The notes under the pieces were generated by a model, which made no database searches, was not told where the DNA came from, and was given only the letters and a program-made list of their open reading frames with translations. This document shows positions 1-10,415 of a stretch of 64,000 bases of DNA, piece after piece; the stretch's first letter is position 1; each line of letters begins with the position of its first letter. Source of the DNA: Branchiostoma lanceolatum (taxonomy: Eukaryota > Chordata > Leptocardii > Amphioxiformes > Branchiostomatidae); NCBI RefSeq assembly GCF_035083965.1, contig NC_089724.1, positions 9,294,910-9,358,909 on the forward strand. The letters are read 5' to 3'. Both the position numbers and the translations under genes were made by a program.

Positions 1-296
1 ATGGGAGCGTGCAAATAAAAAAAAGGTTGAACATTAATGCCTTAACACACAGAGAATGGTATACCAATGAATGGATTCTTCATTTTTGTTCATTCACATC
101 TTCATCTTTGACTTTGGAATTCTATGACATTAGTATCCGTTTTTTCCGAAATTTCTTTTTGCAACTCACGGCATATATTTGCTCATTTTGTAGCTGCTTT
201 GCACGATTTACAGGATGGTCGAAAACTTTTTTTTATTTTGGGGTGAAAATTGATGCGCGCCGATGTCATCCATATAATCAAATCATCATGGCCTAA
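1..296 (-). mobile_element. Family A MITE, copy 1, cut by the window edge
   Basis: The right end reads GATGTCATCCATATAATCAA and ends CATGGCCTAA, the inverse of the start of the copy at 23579. The interior (TGACATTAGTATCCGTTTT and the start near GGAGCGTG) also matches that copy in reverse complement. The element lacks its left terminal inverted repeat because the window begins inside it. It holds no convincing gene; the 95-codon open frame across it is AT-rich repeat sequence. Confidence 0.8.
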
Positions 297-772
297 ACAG
301 CATAATTGGAGAAGATGGCTATCATGGCTTAGGAGCAAATATTGATAGCAGACCTATGGAAACAAATGTATGTCTTCTCTGTTGATTTTCTGAGAGTTAC
401 GTATTGTATTGTCTATCCCTAGATCTCTGATAGGGTCATTGGGAGTGTTGTCTAAAATGAGTACCACAGTCAAACCTGTACAAGTGACCGCCTCTACATA
501 AAGACCACCTGTAGCTGGCCAACATGACCACTTTTTGGTGGTCCCTTATATATTTTTTCCTATTGACACAAGCAACAAGCATCTATAGCAAACACCTGTC
601 CATATAAACCAGATTTTATTGGTTCGTCTGACTGATCTTCTCTAGCAGTTTTGACTGCATGTTGTAATAGAATGTGTTGAACATAAGCATGTGTGGTCCA
701 AGCTTCCAGAAAAAAGATAGCTCACAATGCTATTATGTTGAAATATCTTAAAATCATATTTTTCTGCTACAG
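297..772. other. Non-coding, probably intron
   Basis: No exon with usable splice signals was found. Around 503-545 there is a small GACCAC/GTGGTC inverted motif of the kind seen in dispersed repeats. The stretch most likely belongs to the intron upstream of the first visible exon of the helical-protein gene at 773. Confidence 0.4.
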
Positions 773-3700
773 TGAAGATAAGGAGCTGACTGTAGATTCA
801 TACCTGCACTGTCTACAACTGCTGTCAACTACAGAAAACGGAGTGCAGGCTTTAGGTGGGTAAATTTGAAGCAAGTAAGTAGGTTATTGAGGACACCTAG
901 CAATGAAGGATAGAACTGCAGCCAGGTTTCTTTACATCAGACACAGCTTTCAACCTTCTCTCTGCTGCCTAACTCTTTAACTAATAAGGAATTGGGTGAC
1001 AAACTGCCACTTCAGTGTGCTATAGGTTAAATCATCGACTTTATTACATTGCCCATGAAACAATCGGCTACCGTCATGAATACAGTAGTTACATAAAATG
1101 TGTGCCAAAAAATAAAACTGTTACATCAAATGTTACAGTGAATCATGATACTATATACATCCGTGAATAGTTCCATTAGGTTGGTAAGTCACTGATTAAA
1201 AAGACTCTTTGTACACAACCAAAGGATTTATTCAAACGAACACAGTATAACTTATAAACTACGCACAAAAAGTTCGGAAACTTTACTTTGGTTGATCATA
1301 TTTCCGTTGTTTCTTGATCAATTTCAATGCATTGTATATCGTTGGAAAGCCTGTGTAATTTTCTTTCCTATGATACCCAACTCATTATAATTGCAATCTC
1401 ATGGAGCGAGCACCAGGCCTGCTTACGCGAGTGGGTTGTAGAAAAAAAGTGCCCAAATTTCCATGCTAGTGTCAAACAGTCAGCGCAGCGCCAAACCCAT
1501 TTGTGGTGGTGTTGTCCACAACGTGAACGGAACAGTGTGTGGAGGAATGTTATGTTCACAGCTACAGATAAGAGTAGATTTATTTAGAATGTTGGATGGG
1601 TAAATGAAAGTGTGGGCAACGAGGAGAACCCTACGCTGACTGTTGCACAGATAGACAGTCGGACTGACTGATTGTTTTGTTGGAGTCAGTGCCATGTGTC
1701 ATAGTGTGGGGCAGTACAACGTTAACTGCCAGAGGAAAAACCAGACTAATCATCCTATGCAACCTCGACGTGTCAAGACATAGAGACACCTTTCTCAATC
1801 CAGTCACATTTCCAAGATCCTTACTTCTGCAATATGCAAGATCTGCAAGATGATGATGCACGTCCATACAGAATGAGAGTCATTTTAAACCACCTCCAGG
1901 ATGCAGGAATACAGAGGATAGAATGGCCCTTCTGCAGCCCAGATCTCAACACAATTGAACACAGTCTCAGACTCACTGATCAGCTTGGGCGAGCTGTGCA
2001 TGCAAACATGATCAACAGAGCAGCACTGGTCGACCTGCGACGACTCCTTGTGGAATAATAGCCAGGGGCCGCGTAACAAAACTTGTGACAAGCATGAGGA
2101 GGATGTGCCGGGCTGTGGTGATAGTGCATGGCGTGTGTACTCAGTATTAAGCCACCTTCATCATAACCTGAGGCTCCTTTACGCATTTTTTTTTGTTTGG
2201 ATGAAGAATATCCTTGGCTTTCATATTAATGTGTTTTGTTGATTCAAGTTTCATATTACCCTCGTACAAAAGCCACGTGCTACCAGCAGAAGAAAAAATT
2301 ACTGAATTGAGCGTTTGACATCAGTAGGGTAATCTGGGCACTTTTTTCATGTGACCTGCTCGCATAAGCAGGTCTGGTGATCGTTGTATTAATTCACAAC
2401 CATATCAAGTTTGGTAGCATGGGAAAGAAAATCACACAAGCTTTGTTATGATATATAAATCATTGAAATTGATCAAGAAACAACGGAGATATGATCGACC
2501 AAAGTTAAGTTTCCAAACTTTTTGTGCGTAGTTTATTATTAACTATAAGCCGTGACACGTACCTGTGCTGCAGTGCAATGTGAACCAGTCAGAATTGCCC
2601 TAAAGAATGTGGTAGATGGTCACGGAAACATGGACTAAATCACTTGGTTGTGTACAAAGAATCAATTTATTCGATACTACATACATTTATATATAAGTAT
2701 ATCCTAAACCACACATTTTAAAACCATCCAATGTGTTCCTGTCCAGTGGAGTGTACAGGTGTGTTGTTCCCGCGGCTGACAGCCCATGTGGCCAGGGTGT
2801 GTGGTGAGGACGTCATCGCGGTGGGGGGCAGGGAGAGGAGTCTGGCCTCCGCCATGTCTGTACTCAATGTGCTCTTCTCTTCAGCTGGGGAGGAAGGACT
2901 AGTTCTCCTGGAGAAAAGTGAGTTCATACTTCCCTACCTATCATCTAAAGCAAGTGAAAGGCAGTGATCTCGAACCAGTTTAACTGAAACTAACTCAATG
3001 AATAGTTGAGCTACTCTTCCACTGTTTGTGACAGAGAAGACAGACGCTATATATGGTATTTCCACGTTTATTTGTACCAGGGAAATTTTCCTAGCTCTTT
3101 TTGACAAGCACAATAAACACCATGGCTTAATGTCCTGTCCCAAAGACTGTGACTCTTTCAAGTAGGATGCATGTTGGGTAAGCTTGGTCCAGACTGAGGC
3201 ATTGTCGCTAACCACTAGACTACGCATGCTACCTGTAGTTACATGAAATTCAAGAAGAAATATTTCTCCAAGCACGGCAAACATTCTCTGTGCTCGAGAC
3301 TGACTAGGAATCAATACGCCAGGCAAACACCGGCAGATTTTGATATACAAACAATAGTCTCAAGATTTCATTTTTTAAAGGAAAACATTGCAATGTAGTT
3401 ACTTGGTGAGATACAATGTAGGCTTTTCCACACAAAAATTTTGATGGTATATACAGTATTCCAAAAATCTCAAGCTGTGAATGTCACACCAATTAAATAG
3501 ATTTCAAAGGAGCTGGATAATGCTACTTCATAAAGTAAATGGAATTATGTTTGTTTCACATTGATAAAGTAATTAAAAGCTTCTTTATTATACATATATT
3601 GTTGTATTGTCCTCATGACAGATATGAATTTATTTCAATAAAGTCAAAGAACTATTGTAACCGTACAAAGCTTGTTACTTGCAGATGGATAGGTATAGAT

Positions 3701-6700
3701 CTTCACTGTCTTACAGTGATTGTGTTTAATGTTACTCATATTTTACATGTGATGAACATAGACATACTAGAAGTACACAATCATTTACATAGAATTGGCC
3801 ATACCTACTTCTGTTCAATTTGAGGGGACGAGGTGATTTTTCTTACACATCCTCCTGAGGAGCTGGATCTTCCAACTCCTTAACCAGATGAACAGACCCT
3901 GGGTCTTCCTTCAGTGCATTTAGAAATATTTCAAATGCCTTATCACCCCTTGTCTGCAAAATCTTCAAAAACTCGTCGACCTTTTCCATCTTGCTAGTAC
4001 GGCCGTCAATCCTCTCTTTCATTTCAGCGGTGATGATGTTGGCCTCCTCTAGGGCAGGTAACACTATGCCAAGGTGCAAGTCCTTCTTCAGCTGCTGCGA
4101 AGCTAGCTTCCTCCTGTGTTCATGTGTCATTGCTTTATCTGTTGAATTGGCAGGCCCTTTTTCAGGAGAAGTACCTGTTGTTACAATGGCACGAGTACTA
4201 CTAGTAGTAGAATCAGTTAAGGCTTGAGCAAAGCTGCTCTTTGATTCCAGGTGGTATAACCTTTGCTGGACATTTTCACTCTCAAACTGTCGATCTCTTT
4301 GAGAAGTCTTAAACAGCTCAAACATCTGCTTCAAGTCTTTCATCTCCTGCTGCATGTCTGTTACCATTTCCTTCATGTTTTCCGATTCTTTTTGCCAAAT
4401 GGACAGATCTGCTTTTAGTGATGCATTTTCTTGCCACAAGTTTGTTACGTCAGCTTCAAGTGAGACCACTCTTCGGAGGCATTCCTCCATCAAGCCTTCT
4501 GAGGCATGCATGTTTGCCAGGCTAGTCAGAGGCCTTGCTCTTTTGTTTGTTTTTGTATCCTCTACAATGGTCTTTGCTTGCTGCATCTTGATTTTGTCCT
4601 CCTGGTCGGTATTGTTATACGTGCTGTCAGAACTTCTTGTGCCCTCTCTGGGACCTTTGGGTTCACGAGATGACGGCTGAAGGCTAGCTTTTCTGAAGAT
4701 TTTGAAGACGTAACTTTCGGACAGCATTTTTGTACCTGCAAAGGAGCACCGGTTTGTTTTATAACATTTGATGTTGATATATGATTGTTTATTCAAGGAG
4801 TGGTTTTGGGCCACTATGTTTGACCGCACCTTAAATTTAAACATACAATGTAATATCACAAATTCAAGGTTTACAATTTGATGATATCCCGTTACTTGCA
4901 GCATTCACCAAAAAACTAAAGTGCTGGTGTACAGATTAGTGTACCTAGTACCTTGAGATTTTTCTGCACATGTATTGATCAACACTATGTACATTGTATA
5001 CATATTCAATCATGTGTTTTCCAGGTTCAAAATCAATATGTGGAGAGTCACAAAATAGCTTGCTTTGTCACTCAAAAATCTCCTGCTACTTAAAAGACTG
5101 ATTTCTAGTCACTACTCCTAAATCCATAATATAACAGATATAAAGGAGGATGTACCTTGCACTTTCCTGCCCCTGAGCTCCTAAAACCCTGATTCACAGA
5201 TGAACAAGTATATGTTCACCTTGTTAGTGTCAGCTAATAGAGCTGAGTAGAACTTTAACCTGACACAAAGTGCAAACTCAATGTTCAACAATAAGTCACA
5301 GAAATGATAACAATAGTTACAGCTATTCTAAATTTAGCAATGCAATAACTTAATATGTTTAATAATGATACTCAGCAAGCATAGCAATGAAAATCAGAAA
5401 CAAAAGCATGATGATACTACAAAATTGGAAGTTTTACCAAGATTGCTACTCTTTTAGTTTTTTAAAAGGAGAGTAGTACTTGATGATATACTATAGTATA
5501 GTACAAATGTAATGTACTTTATAGCATGATATACATTGATAGCATACCTTAGAAATTTGGCTATGGATTCTTATTTTCAGGTCAAAGTGTTACTTTGCTA
5601 TTACTGTCATGTTGCTTGATGACTTTTCTTACATCTCTTTTTTCCTTGCTTTCAGACTCCTGTTGTGTTGAGTGTGTCATGCAGCTATTTGAAGTGATAC
5701 AGGAAGATCGCAGGACAAGTATGACTCTAGCTGTAGCAGGAGCAAGTCAGAAATCAACTCCAGTTTCAACCCCACGTTCCACCAGGCACAGAACTGAAGA
5801 AAAATCTGAGTCGGACGTGAACGGAACAGGCAGGAGAACTTGTGCGGAGGGCAGCCCTAGAACAGACACGAGTCAGTCTCAGGATATGGAGGCTGGCGGT
5901 TCAGAGGATTGTGGGAAATCCCAAGATGCCGTGCCAGTTGTGAGGAACTTGATGGAAGTACATATGCTGTATAGTGTGACGGTGGAATTTCTGGCAGACA
6001 TTGTCAAGGCATTGCCAAAGGTACGATTGTTTAAAAAAATGCTGATGTGGAACTAAGTCATTGCAATTTCACACCAAGCCTATGATGCGAAGGTCCCAAT
6101 TGCCCCGTTGCCCGTAGGAGGTGTAGTCCTGTCTGGGCCCTGAAGCCAAACATCTGTCCTGGCAGACTGCTGGGTACCAGAAAGGGACCTGCCGATGTTT
6201 GCACGATTAGCTCACAGCACCTATTTATTACTGGGTCCTGCATTGCATTTAACTCTGACTTAAAATGATTTGTTGTTCCCGCCTGGCCCAAAAATAGCCC
6301 GCCAGCCACAGGGTGCCCCACAGGGTCACGCTCGAAAGTGCAAAAAAACAGCCCGTCAACTACCCAGTGGGACCCCTTTTTACAATTGGGACCTATTAAA
6401 GCATATAAATAAAGCTTGGCAAACAAAATCAAAGACAGGATCACAGATAAAAGGATTAGCAACATTCAGGGCTGTCTGCAGTCTTCTAAAAACAAAGGGG
6501 ATTATCAATGTGACAGGCAGAAAGTTGTGGTTTCTTTGTACTGTACATTTACTTGTTGTACCTTACAGGGTGAGAGCCAAGTTGCAGGATATCTGAATGG
6601 CTGTACAAGAGACCAGATAGAAAGTATGGTACTGGCACTACAGGACCACACCGATGACACACTGGTATGGTCTTCATTTCAATAACTTTTTATCATGTGT

Positions 6701-6980
6701 TTTTTCATGAATCATAATTTTCCTACCGACTGTCAGAAAATGCATAAAACAGTCAAAATTGTTGTTGAAAGTACATGGATTCTGTTCCCTTTTCAACTTT
6801 AGTACTTGAATTTCTTTACCAAATCAGAAAATGCAATTTACGAATAGTATGATGCATGAATGAATGCTGTTTATTTCCAACTTATTCTTCCTACAGATTC
6901 CCCACCTAGAAGAAGTTTTGTCTGGCTCTGAGGACAAGTACCCACGTTTGGCAGCTGCAATAGGAATGGATGCAAGTTAG
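773..6980 (+). CDS. C-terminal part of an unrecognised helical protein (five exons)
   Basis: Exons: 773-855, 2747-2917, 5656-6020, 6569-6664 and 6897-6980. Each has AG before and GT after, and the phases agree at every junction (1/1, 1/1, 0/0, 0/0). The chain ends at a TAG at 6978-6980, after MDAS. The visible part is about 240 residues. It is rich in amphipathic helices (LHCLQLLSTTENGVQAL; VECVMQLFEVIQED; NLMEVHMLYSVTVEFLADIV), as in HEAT/armadillo-type repeat proteins. A Ser/Thr/Glu-rich low-complexity linker lies inside the third exon. I do not recognise the family, and the start of the gene is outside the window. Introns carry a nested transposon (1164-2680), an antisense CARD gene (3843-4727) and a family B element (6092-6393). 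The exon chain is well supported; the helical-repeat label is inference. Confidence 0.62.
1255..2535 (+). mobile_element. Tc1/mariner transposon, decayed
   Basis: Long terminal inverted repeats begin TAAACTACGCACAAAAAGTT at 1255 and are mirrored to GCGTAGTTTA at 2535. They extend about 75 bp with a few mismatches, through TTTCTTGATCAATTTCAATG. The ends abut TA, the Tc1/mariner target. The interior carries a broken transposase on the same strand. At about 1.28 kb it has close to full length for a Tc1 element, but it cannot be autonomous. Confidence 0.9.
1480..2058 (+). pseudogene. Tc1-type DDE transposase pseudogene
   Basis: Fragments of a Tc1 transposase appear in successive frames. One has W-R-N-V-M-F-T followed by DKSRF, which is the region of the first catalytic Asp. 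The last begins at 1834 with QDDDARPY (second Asp of the DDE triad) and goes on to WPFCSPDLNTIEH, the signature SPDLNPIEH block. A frameshift after about 1590, a stop near 1640 and loss of the usual W-D-L after IEH break the gene. It is not expressed as an enzyme in this state. Confidence 0.85.
3843..4727 (-). CDS. CARD protein with a central coiled coil
   Basis: A 294-residue intronless reading frame. The ATG at 4727 lies eight bases inside an exon that begins after a clear acceptor (TTTGCAG, about 4735), so an upstream 5' UTR exon is likely. Residues about 80-162 are heptad-like and rich in Leu, Glu, Lys and Met: a coiled coil. Residues about 205-288 match the caspase-recruitment fold, with LKKDL, then LEEANIITAEMKERI, then the hallmark RGDKAFEIFLNAL. 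CARDs assemble homotypically in apoptosis and innate immune signalling; coiled coils commonly drive oligomerisation. No caspase, kinase or NACHT domain is present, so an adaptor role is inferred. A minus-strand AATAAA at 3634-3629 could serve as the polyadenylation signal. The gene sits antisense inside an intron of the helical-protein gene. Confidence 0.86.
   Translation of the reverse strand: MLSESYVFKIFRKASLQPSSREPKGPREGTRSSDSTYNNTDQEDKIKMQQAKTIVEDTKTNKRARPLTSLANMHASEGLMEECLRRVVSLEADVTNLWQENASLKADLSIWQKESENMKEMVTDMQQEMKDLKQMFELFKTSQRDRQFESENVQQRLYHLESKSSFAQALTDSTTSSTRAIVTTGTSPEKGPANSTDKAMTHEHRRKLASQQLKKDLHLGIVLPALEEANIITAEMKERIDGRTSKMEKVDEFLKILQTRGDKAFEIFLNALKEDPGSVHLVKELEDPAPQEDV
6092..6393 (-). 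mobile_element. Family B GC-rich MITE, copy 1
   Basis: The ends are GGTCCCAATTG and CAATTGGGACC, a perfect short inverted repeat. The interior aligns in reverse complement with the copies at 33917, 36103 and 57232 (shared blocks GGGGCACCCTGTGGC and AGTGCAAAA). Antisense open frames across it are by-products of its GC content. Confidence 0.85.
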
Positions 6981-7367
6981 AACACCTCTTTATACAAACT
7001 GTCTTCATAATTTTGTTTATTGTTTTGTACTTTAGTTCCATCATATTGACACTGATTCTATCCTAGTTTTGTTGAGTATTAGTTGAAATCTGTGGTATGC
7101 AGTGTTGGGATATTTTTGCATTAGTATTACTATTAAAGTATTAGTAGTAGCTTATACTTCCCTTTTGATTAGCTTTTGTACCAACAGAAGATAGACATTA
7201 AGCCTCAGCATTACTTATCGCAAGTTTCATTCAAGTCATAAATGAATCTTTCTCAAACATTCCAGTGGTGAATTGAAGAAGCATGTAAAAATTTTATACT
7301 TTTGTTTCCCTCTAGTAACTTTAATGATCATGTTTAAGAAAAGGGTTAAGGTAAGTTGTCATGTTCA
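6981..7367. other. 3' flank of the helical-protein gene
   Basis: AT-rich, with no exon signals or recognisable repeat. It probably contains the 3' UTR, but no polyadenylation site was assigned. Confidence 0.4.
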
Positions 7368-7368
7368 A

Positions 7369-8161
7369 TTAGACCCCGTTCACACTCATTTTTTTCAATC
7401 GCGATTGAAGTATAATCGCGATTGTTCGATCCGATCGCGATTGAACGCAAAGAAACTTTTGCGTTCACACTGCTTTTCGCCAAGTGGATTAAAGTACGCC
7501 GTGATCCGATCGCGATTGAACCACGATTGAGGCATGCTATCGGCGATCATCTGGTAAATGTTGTTGTTGTTGTTGTCCTTGTTTTGTGTCTATTTTTCCG
7601 CTAGACATTGTCACTTGGTGCGGTAAATGTCCCTCTTTCGGTGACATTTCCCCAGTTTCGCCTGCACCTCCTCTCTCCCCCAGATTGCGATGAGGACCCT
7701 GGTCTCCTCATCGCGCCATCTGCCACCAACTGAAGTTGCTGACGGAGTTTTATCCTTCTTCTTGGGCATTGTTGACGATGAAAAGTTGTTGTTGTTGTAA
7801 GAGAGCGATCTGACGTGCGGCTTGGGTTTGTTTTCCCGCGCGATGCGAACTATGACCCCACGTACCCGCATGTATGACCTCCCACCCCCGGAACCAGTCG
7901 AAATCTCCGCCGATCGCGATGGAATGAATCGTAGTTGTGTTCACACTCAAAATTTGATAGGATTGGATTGGATCCGATCACGATTAATCCAATCAAACTA
8001 CCTCCGGAGGTAATTACAATCCAATCGCGATTGGATCGTTTTGGATCGTTCCAATCGCGATTGGGAGCGTTCACGCTGAAAAAATCAATCGCGATCGGAT
8101 CGATTCAATCGCGATTATACTTCAATCGCGATTGAAAAAAATGAGTGTGAACGGGGTCTAA
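7369..8161 (-). mobile_element. Harbinger-like non-autonomous DNA transposon
   Basis: The ends TTAGACCCCGTTCACACTCA and its mirror (TGAGTGTGAACGGGGTCTAA) bound 793 bp. The subterminal zones are packed with ATCGCGAT(T) motifs in both orientations, probable transposase-binding repeats. A minus-strand open frame inside encodes the start of a Myb/SANT-like protein, typical of PIF/Harbinger elements. No DDE nuclease is present. The terminal TA could be a 2-bp target duplication or part of a TWA type, so the superfamily is inferred mainly from the Myb-like fragment. Confidence 0.75.
7611..7769 (-). pseudogene. Truncated Myb/SANT-like transposon protein
   Basis: From an ATG at 7769 the frame reads MPKKKDK, a short linker, then RWRDEETRVLIAIWG and a basic helix, before stopping after about 52 residues. 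The W..EET..LI..W pattern is the first helix of the trihelix/Myb-like DNA-binding domain of PIF/Harbinger accessory proteins. The rest of the domain is missing, which fits an internally deleted copy. Confidence 0.65.
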
Positions 8162-9125
8162 GTGAAGGGTTATTTCAGATTAGAGATAATTTTCCCCCCC
8201 AAAAAAAGTAACAAGGTCATATACTAGGGGGCCAAAGTCGACCCTGACTTTCGTCTTCCACATAACAATCCACAAGACTTATCCACATAACAAATATCAT
8301 TGTAGTCCATCCAGAGGTTCTTAAGTTATGATGACTAAAACATCTGGAGACACACAGACAGGTCAAAAACTAATATTAATATTGATTGGCGAAATGGCCA
8401 AAATTTTGTCCCCTCAAATACAGATTTAAAGGTTTGTGTACAATCTAGTGTGCGATCAATAACAAATACATGTATATGAACTTACATTTACCACATACAA
8501 GGAATATGCAACATGGATGGTTATGAAATGTCAAATGTTTATTTGTGCAAAACAAAATACATTTACTTGAAGATCATCAGCATTAATGCAAGACAATAAA
8601 ACAAGACAATTGTTAATGAATCATAGCAGCATTTGTGCTTCAGCAAAACAAGCTCAATGTGAAAATCTCAAGCATTTTTACAATAAAAAACTGTTACAGC
8701 TACCACATATATTTTTCAAGGTAATGATGCAAATACACGTAGTTTATACACATAGTAAAAATAGACATTTGTGCGTCACTCTGACGTTCACAACATCTTT
8801 GATTTTTATATCCAAGTTTTTGGTATTGTGATACAAACAAGCAGTGTGTTAATCTCAATTATGCAATGTGCTAAATATGTGCGAAGCAATGTAGGGTTTA
8901 CATCAAATAAATTTGACCCTTTGTACGATATAGTAGTGCAATCTTATTTGTTATAAGCACCTCCTCTTTGAAGAGTTGGAAGTAACACATTTTTGTACGT
9001 AAAATCTCTTCACTTACAGCTTAATTTTTCTTACTATAAAATCTCTTTGGCATTCTTCGCTAGCAGTTCTTCGTTCTTCAACACATACTTCAGTAAGTAC
9101 AGTCCTTGTTTTGGTCCTCATGTTC
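8162..9125. other. Intergenic, no gene seen
   Basis: AT-rich sequence with only short chance frames. Around 8220-8400 it resembles dispersed non-coding repeat sequence, but no second copy could be aligned confidently. Confidence 0.4.
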
Positions 9126-9356
9126 TTCTTACGAAAGACCAAAACGATAAGGAGAAAGGGCTTCTTCATGCCATTTCCAATCCTTTCATACGCATTTCCA
9201 ACCCTTCTTAACCCATTTCCAACCGCGCCGAGGCATGATTCCAACCGCATCGCGGTGCCAAAGCCCCAAACGATAAGGAGTAATTCATGGGTTTGGAAGG
9301 GTTGGAAATGGCCCGAAGAAGCCTTTCTTGATTTGGTCTTTCGTATCTTCTAGGCT
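9126..9356. repeat. Fold-back element at the end of a gene
   Basis: The left part (CTTACGAAAGACCAAAACG, then GGCTTCTTCATGCCATTTCC) is the imperfect inverse of the right part (GGAAATGGCCCGAAGAAGCC, then GGTCTTTCGTATCTTC). The spacer carries several TTTCCAACC-type repeats. Its right edge reaches the stop codon of the minus-strand gene at 9350. Confidence 0.7.
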
Positions 9357-10075
9357 GTAATTCTGGGCGCCGATACTTTAGGATGTGAGTACCCCTCCTT
9401 GGTGGTCTGGTACAGCACCGTCTCCGCCTTCCACGGGAACCTGTTGATGAGGTGTGAACTCATCTGGTGTCGGCCCAGCACGGCGAAGTAGTCCTCCGGC
9501 ACGTCGGACCGGAGCTTGGCGCGGGTCTTGTGCTCGGGTCGTCCCGTGAACCACGGGTAGGGGATCCTGGGCCAGCCGGACTGAGGTTGGAGGGACCACC
9601 AGAGTTTGTCACCCTCGGGGTCGTGTACCTTGGTCCCGCCGAAGTAGGGCCCCGGGCCGGTGGTGACGGCGTTCCAGGACACCCCAGACCTCGGCCACGG
9701 CAGACTCTTCTCGCCGATCTTGGGGACTGGATCCCTGGCCGTGTGTGGCGTCGGGGCCGGGTGGCGATGGTACGCCGGCCACTGCTCCTCTGGAGGCCAC
9801 TGCGGCCCTCGGGGATTGCCGTGCTCGGGTCGGAGCCTCGGATTTGGAGCCTCGGTTGGCCAGGAGTAGCTGGCTCCCGGTCTGGGCGGTGAGAAGTTGG
9901 ACCAGGGTCTCGTTTGGTTCCGATAGGACCAGTCCAGCTCGATGGGCCGGGGAGGGTCGATGAAGGGGAAGTTTAGGAGACGCTGTCCTGCCTTGATGGG
10001 GTCCAACTTGGGTCGGCCGAACATGGGTACGGGGACGCCCTCGCTGTCCACTGGGTTCAGTTTGTTTGGCATCAT
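9350..10075 (-). CDS. Pro/Trp-rich protein, 241 residues, function unknown
   Basis: One coding exon with ATG at 10075. A clear acceptor (CTTCTAG) lies just upstream at about 10084, so the 5' UTR is probably spliced. The TAG stop (9352-9350) touches a fold-back repeat. The frame is long and GC-rich in an AT-rich region. It encodes a protein full of Pro, Trp, Arg and Tyr, with no signal peptide or membrane segment (blocks such as ELDWSYRNQTRPW, QWPPEEQWPAYHRHPAP and WPRIPYPWFTGRPEHKTRAK). This composition recalls small microtubule inner proteins of cilia and sperm tails, but I cannot name a family. The next minus-strand gene (12920-14992) has the same character, so the two may be related. If the upstream exon is coding, the true start would lie further up, since the exon begins in phase 1. 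Confidence 0.6.
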   Translation of the reverse strand: MMPNKLNPVDSEGVPVPMFGRPKLDPIKAGQRLLNFPFIDPPRPIELDWSYRNQTRPWSNFSPPRPGASYSWPTEAPNPRLRPEHGNPRGPQWPPEEQWPAYHRHPAPTPHTARDPVPKIGEKSLPWPRSGVSWNAVTTGPGPYFGGTKVHDPEGDKLWWSLQPQSGWPRIPYPWFTGRPEHKTRAKLRSDVPEDYFAVLGRHQMSSHLINRFPWKAETVLYQTTKEGYSHPKVSAPRITA

Positions 10076-10149
10076 GGTCTCAGCTAGAAGGCAGAGAAAA
10101 ACAGTAAATTCTTTATCTCACCAGATACAGATAAAATCCACAAACATAG

Positions 10150-10415
10150 TATTGTTTTTTTTGTGGCTTCTAATTAAGTCTATGTCTGCTAAGAGGTCTG
10201 GAAGGTCTGTACAAGGAGGTTTAACTATGGTACGTGCTATAATGTAGAATCAAATAAAAGAATGTATTGTTACAATCTACACACGTAGTGTTTGGTACCA
10301 TTGTGGCTTCTGATTAAGTCTATCTCTACAAAGAGGTCTGGAATGTCTGTACAAGGAGGTTTGAATGTATTATGTGCTATAATGTAGAATCTAAATAAAA
10401 GTACAAAGAATGTAT
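10150..10415. repeat. Direct duplication of about 120-bp units
   Basis: The segment at 10158-10265 (GTGGCTTCTAATTAAGTCTA through ATAATGTAGAATC and AAATAAAAG) recurs at 10302-10410 with a few differences. The order of all shared blocks is kept, so it is a simple local duplication rather than an inverted-repeat element. Confidence 0.8.

Larger units (their letters stand above)
1164..2680. mobile_element. Family E inverted-repeat element, split by a Tc1 insertion
   Basis: The left end (GGTTGGTAAGTCACTGATTA, then a stretch ending ACACAACCAAAGGATTTATT) matches the reverse complement of the right end near 2615-2670 (AAATCACTTGGTTGTGTACA). It also matches an intact relative at 45936-46093. Its middle is interrupted by the Tc1 element at 1255-2535, so the Tc1 insertion is younger. 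Confidence 0.65.

Noticed and set aside
1-296. 95-codon frame at the window start
   Set aside because: It runs through a family A MITE that is present in other copies without an open frame.
6058-6465. 135-codon minus-strand frame
   Set aside because: It lies within a family B MITE and reflects its composition.
9467-9892. 141-codon open frame on the plus strand
   Set aside because: It is the antisense shadow of the GC-rich 241-residue gene and has no splice or start context.
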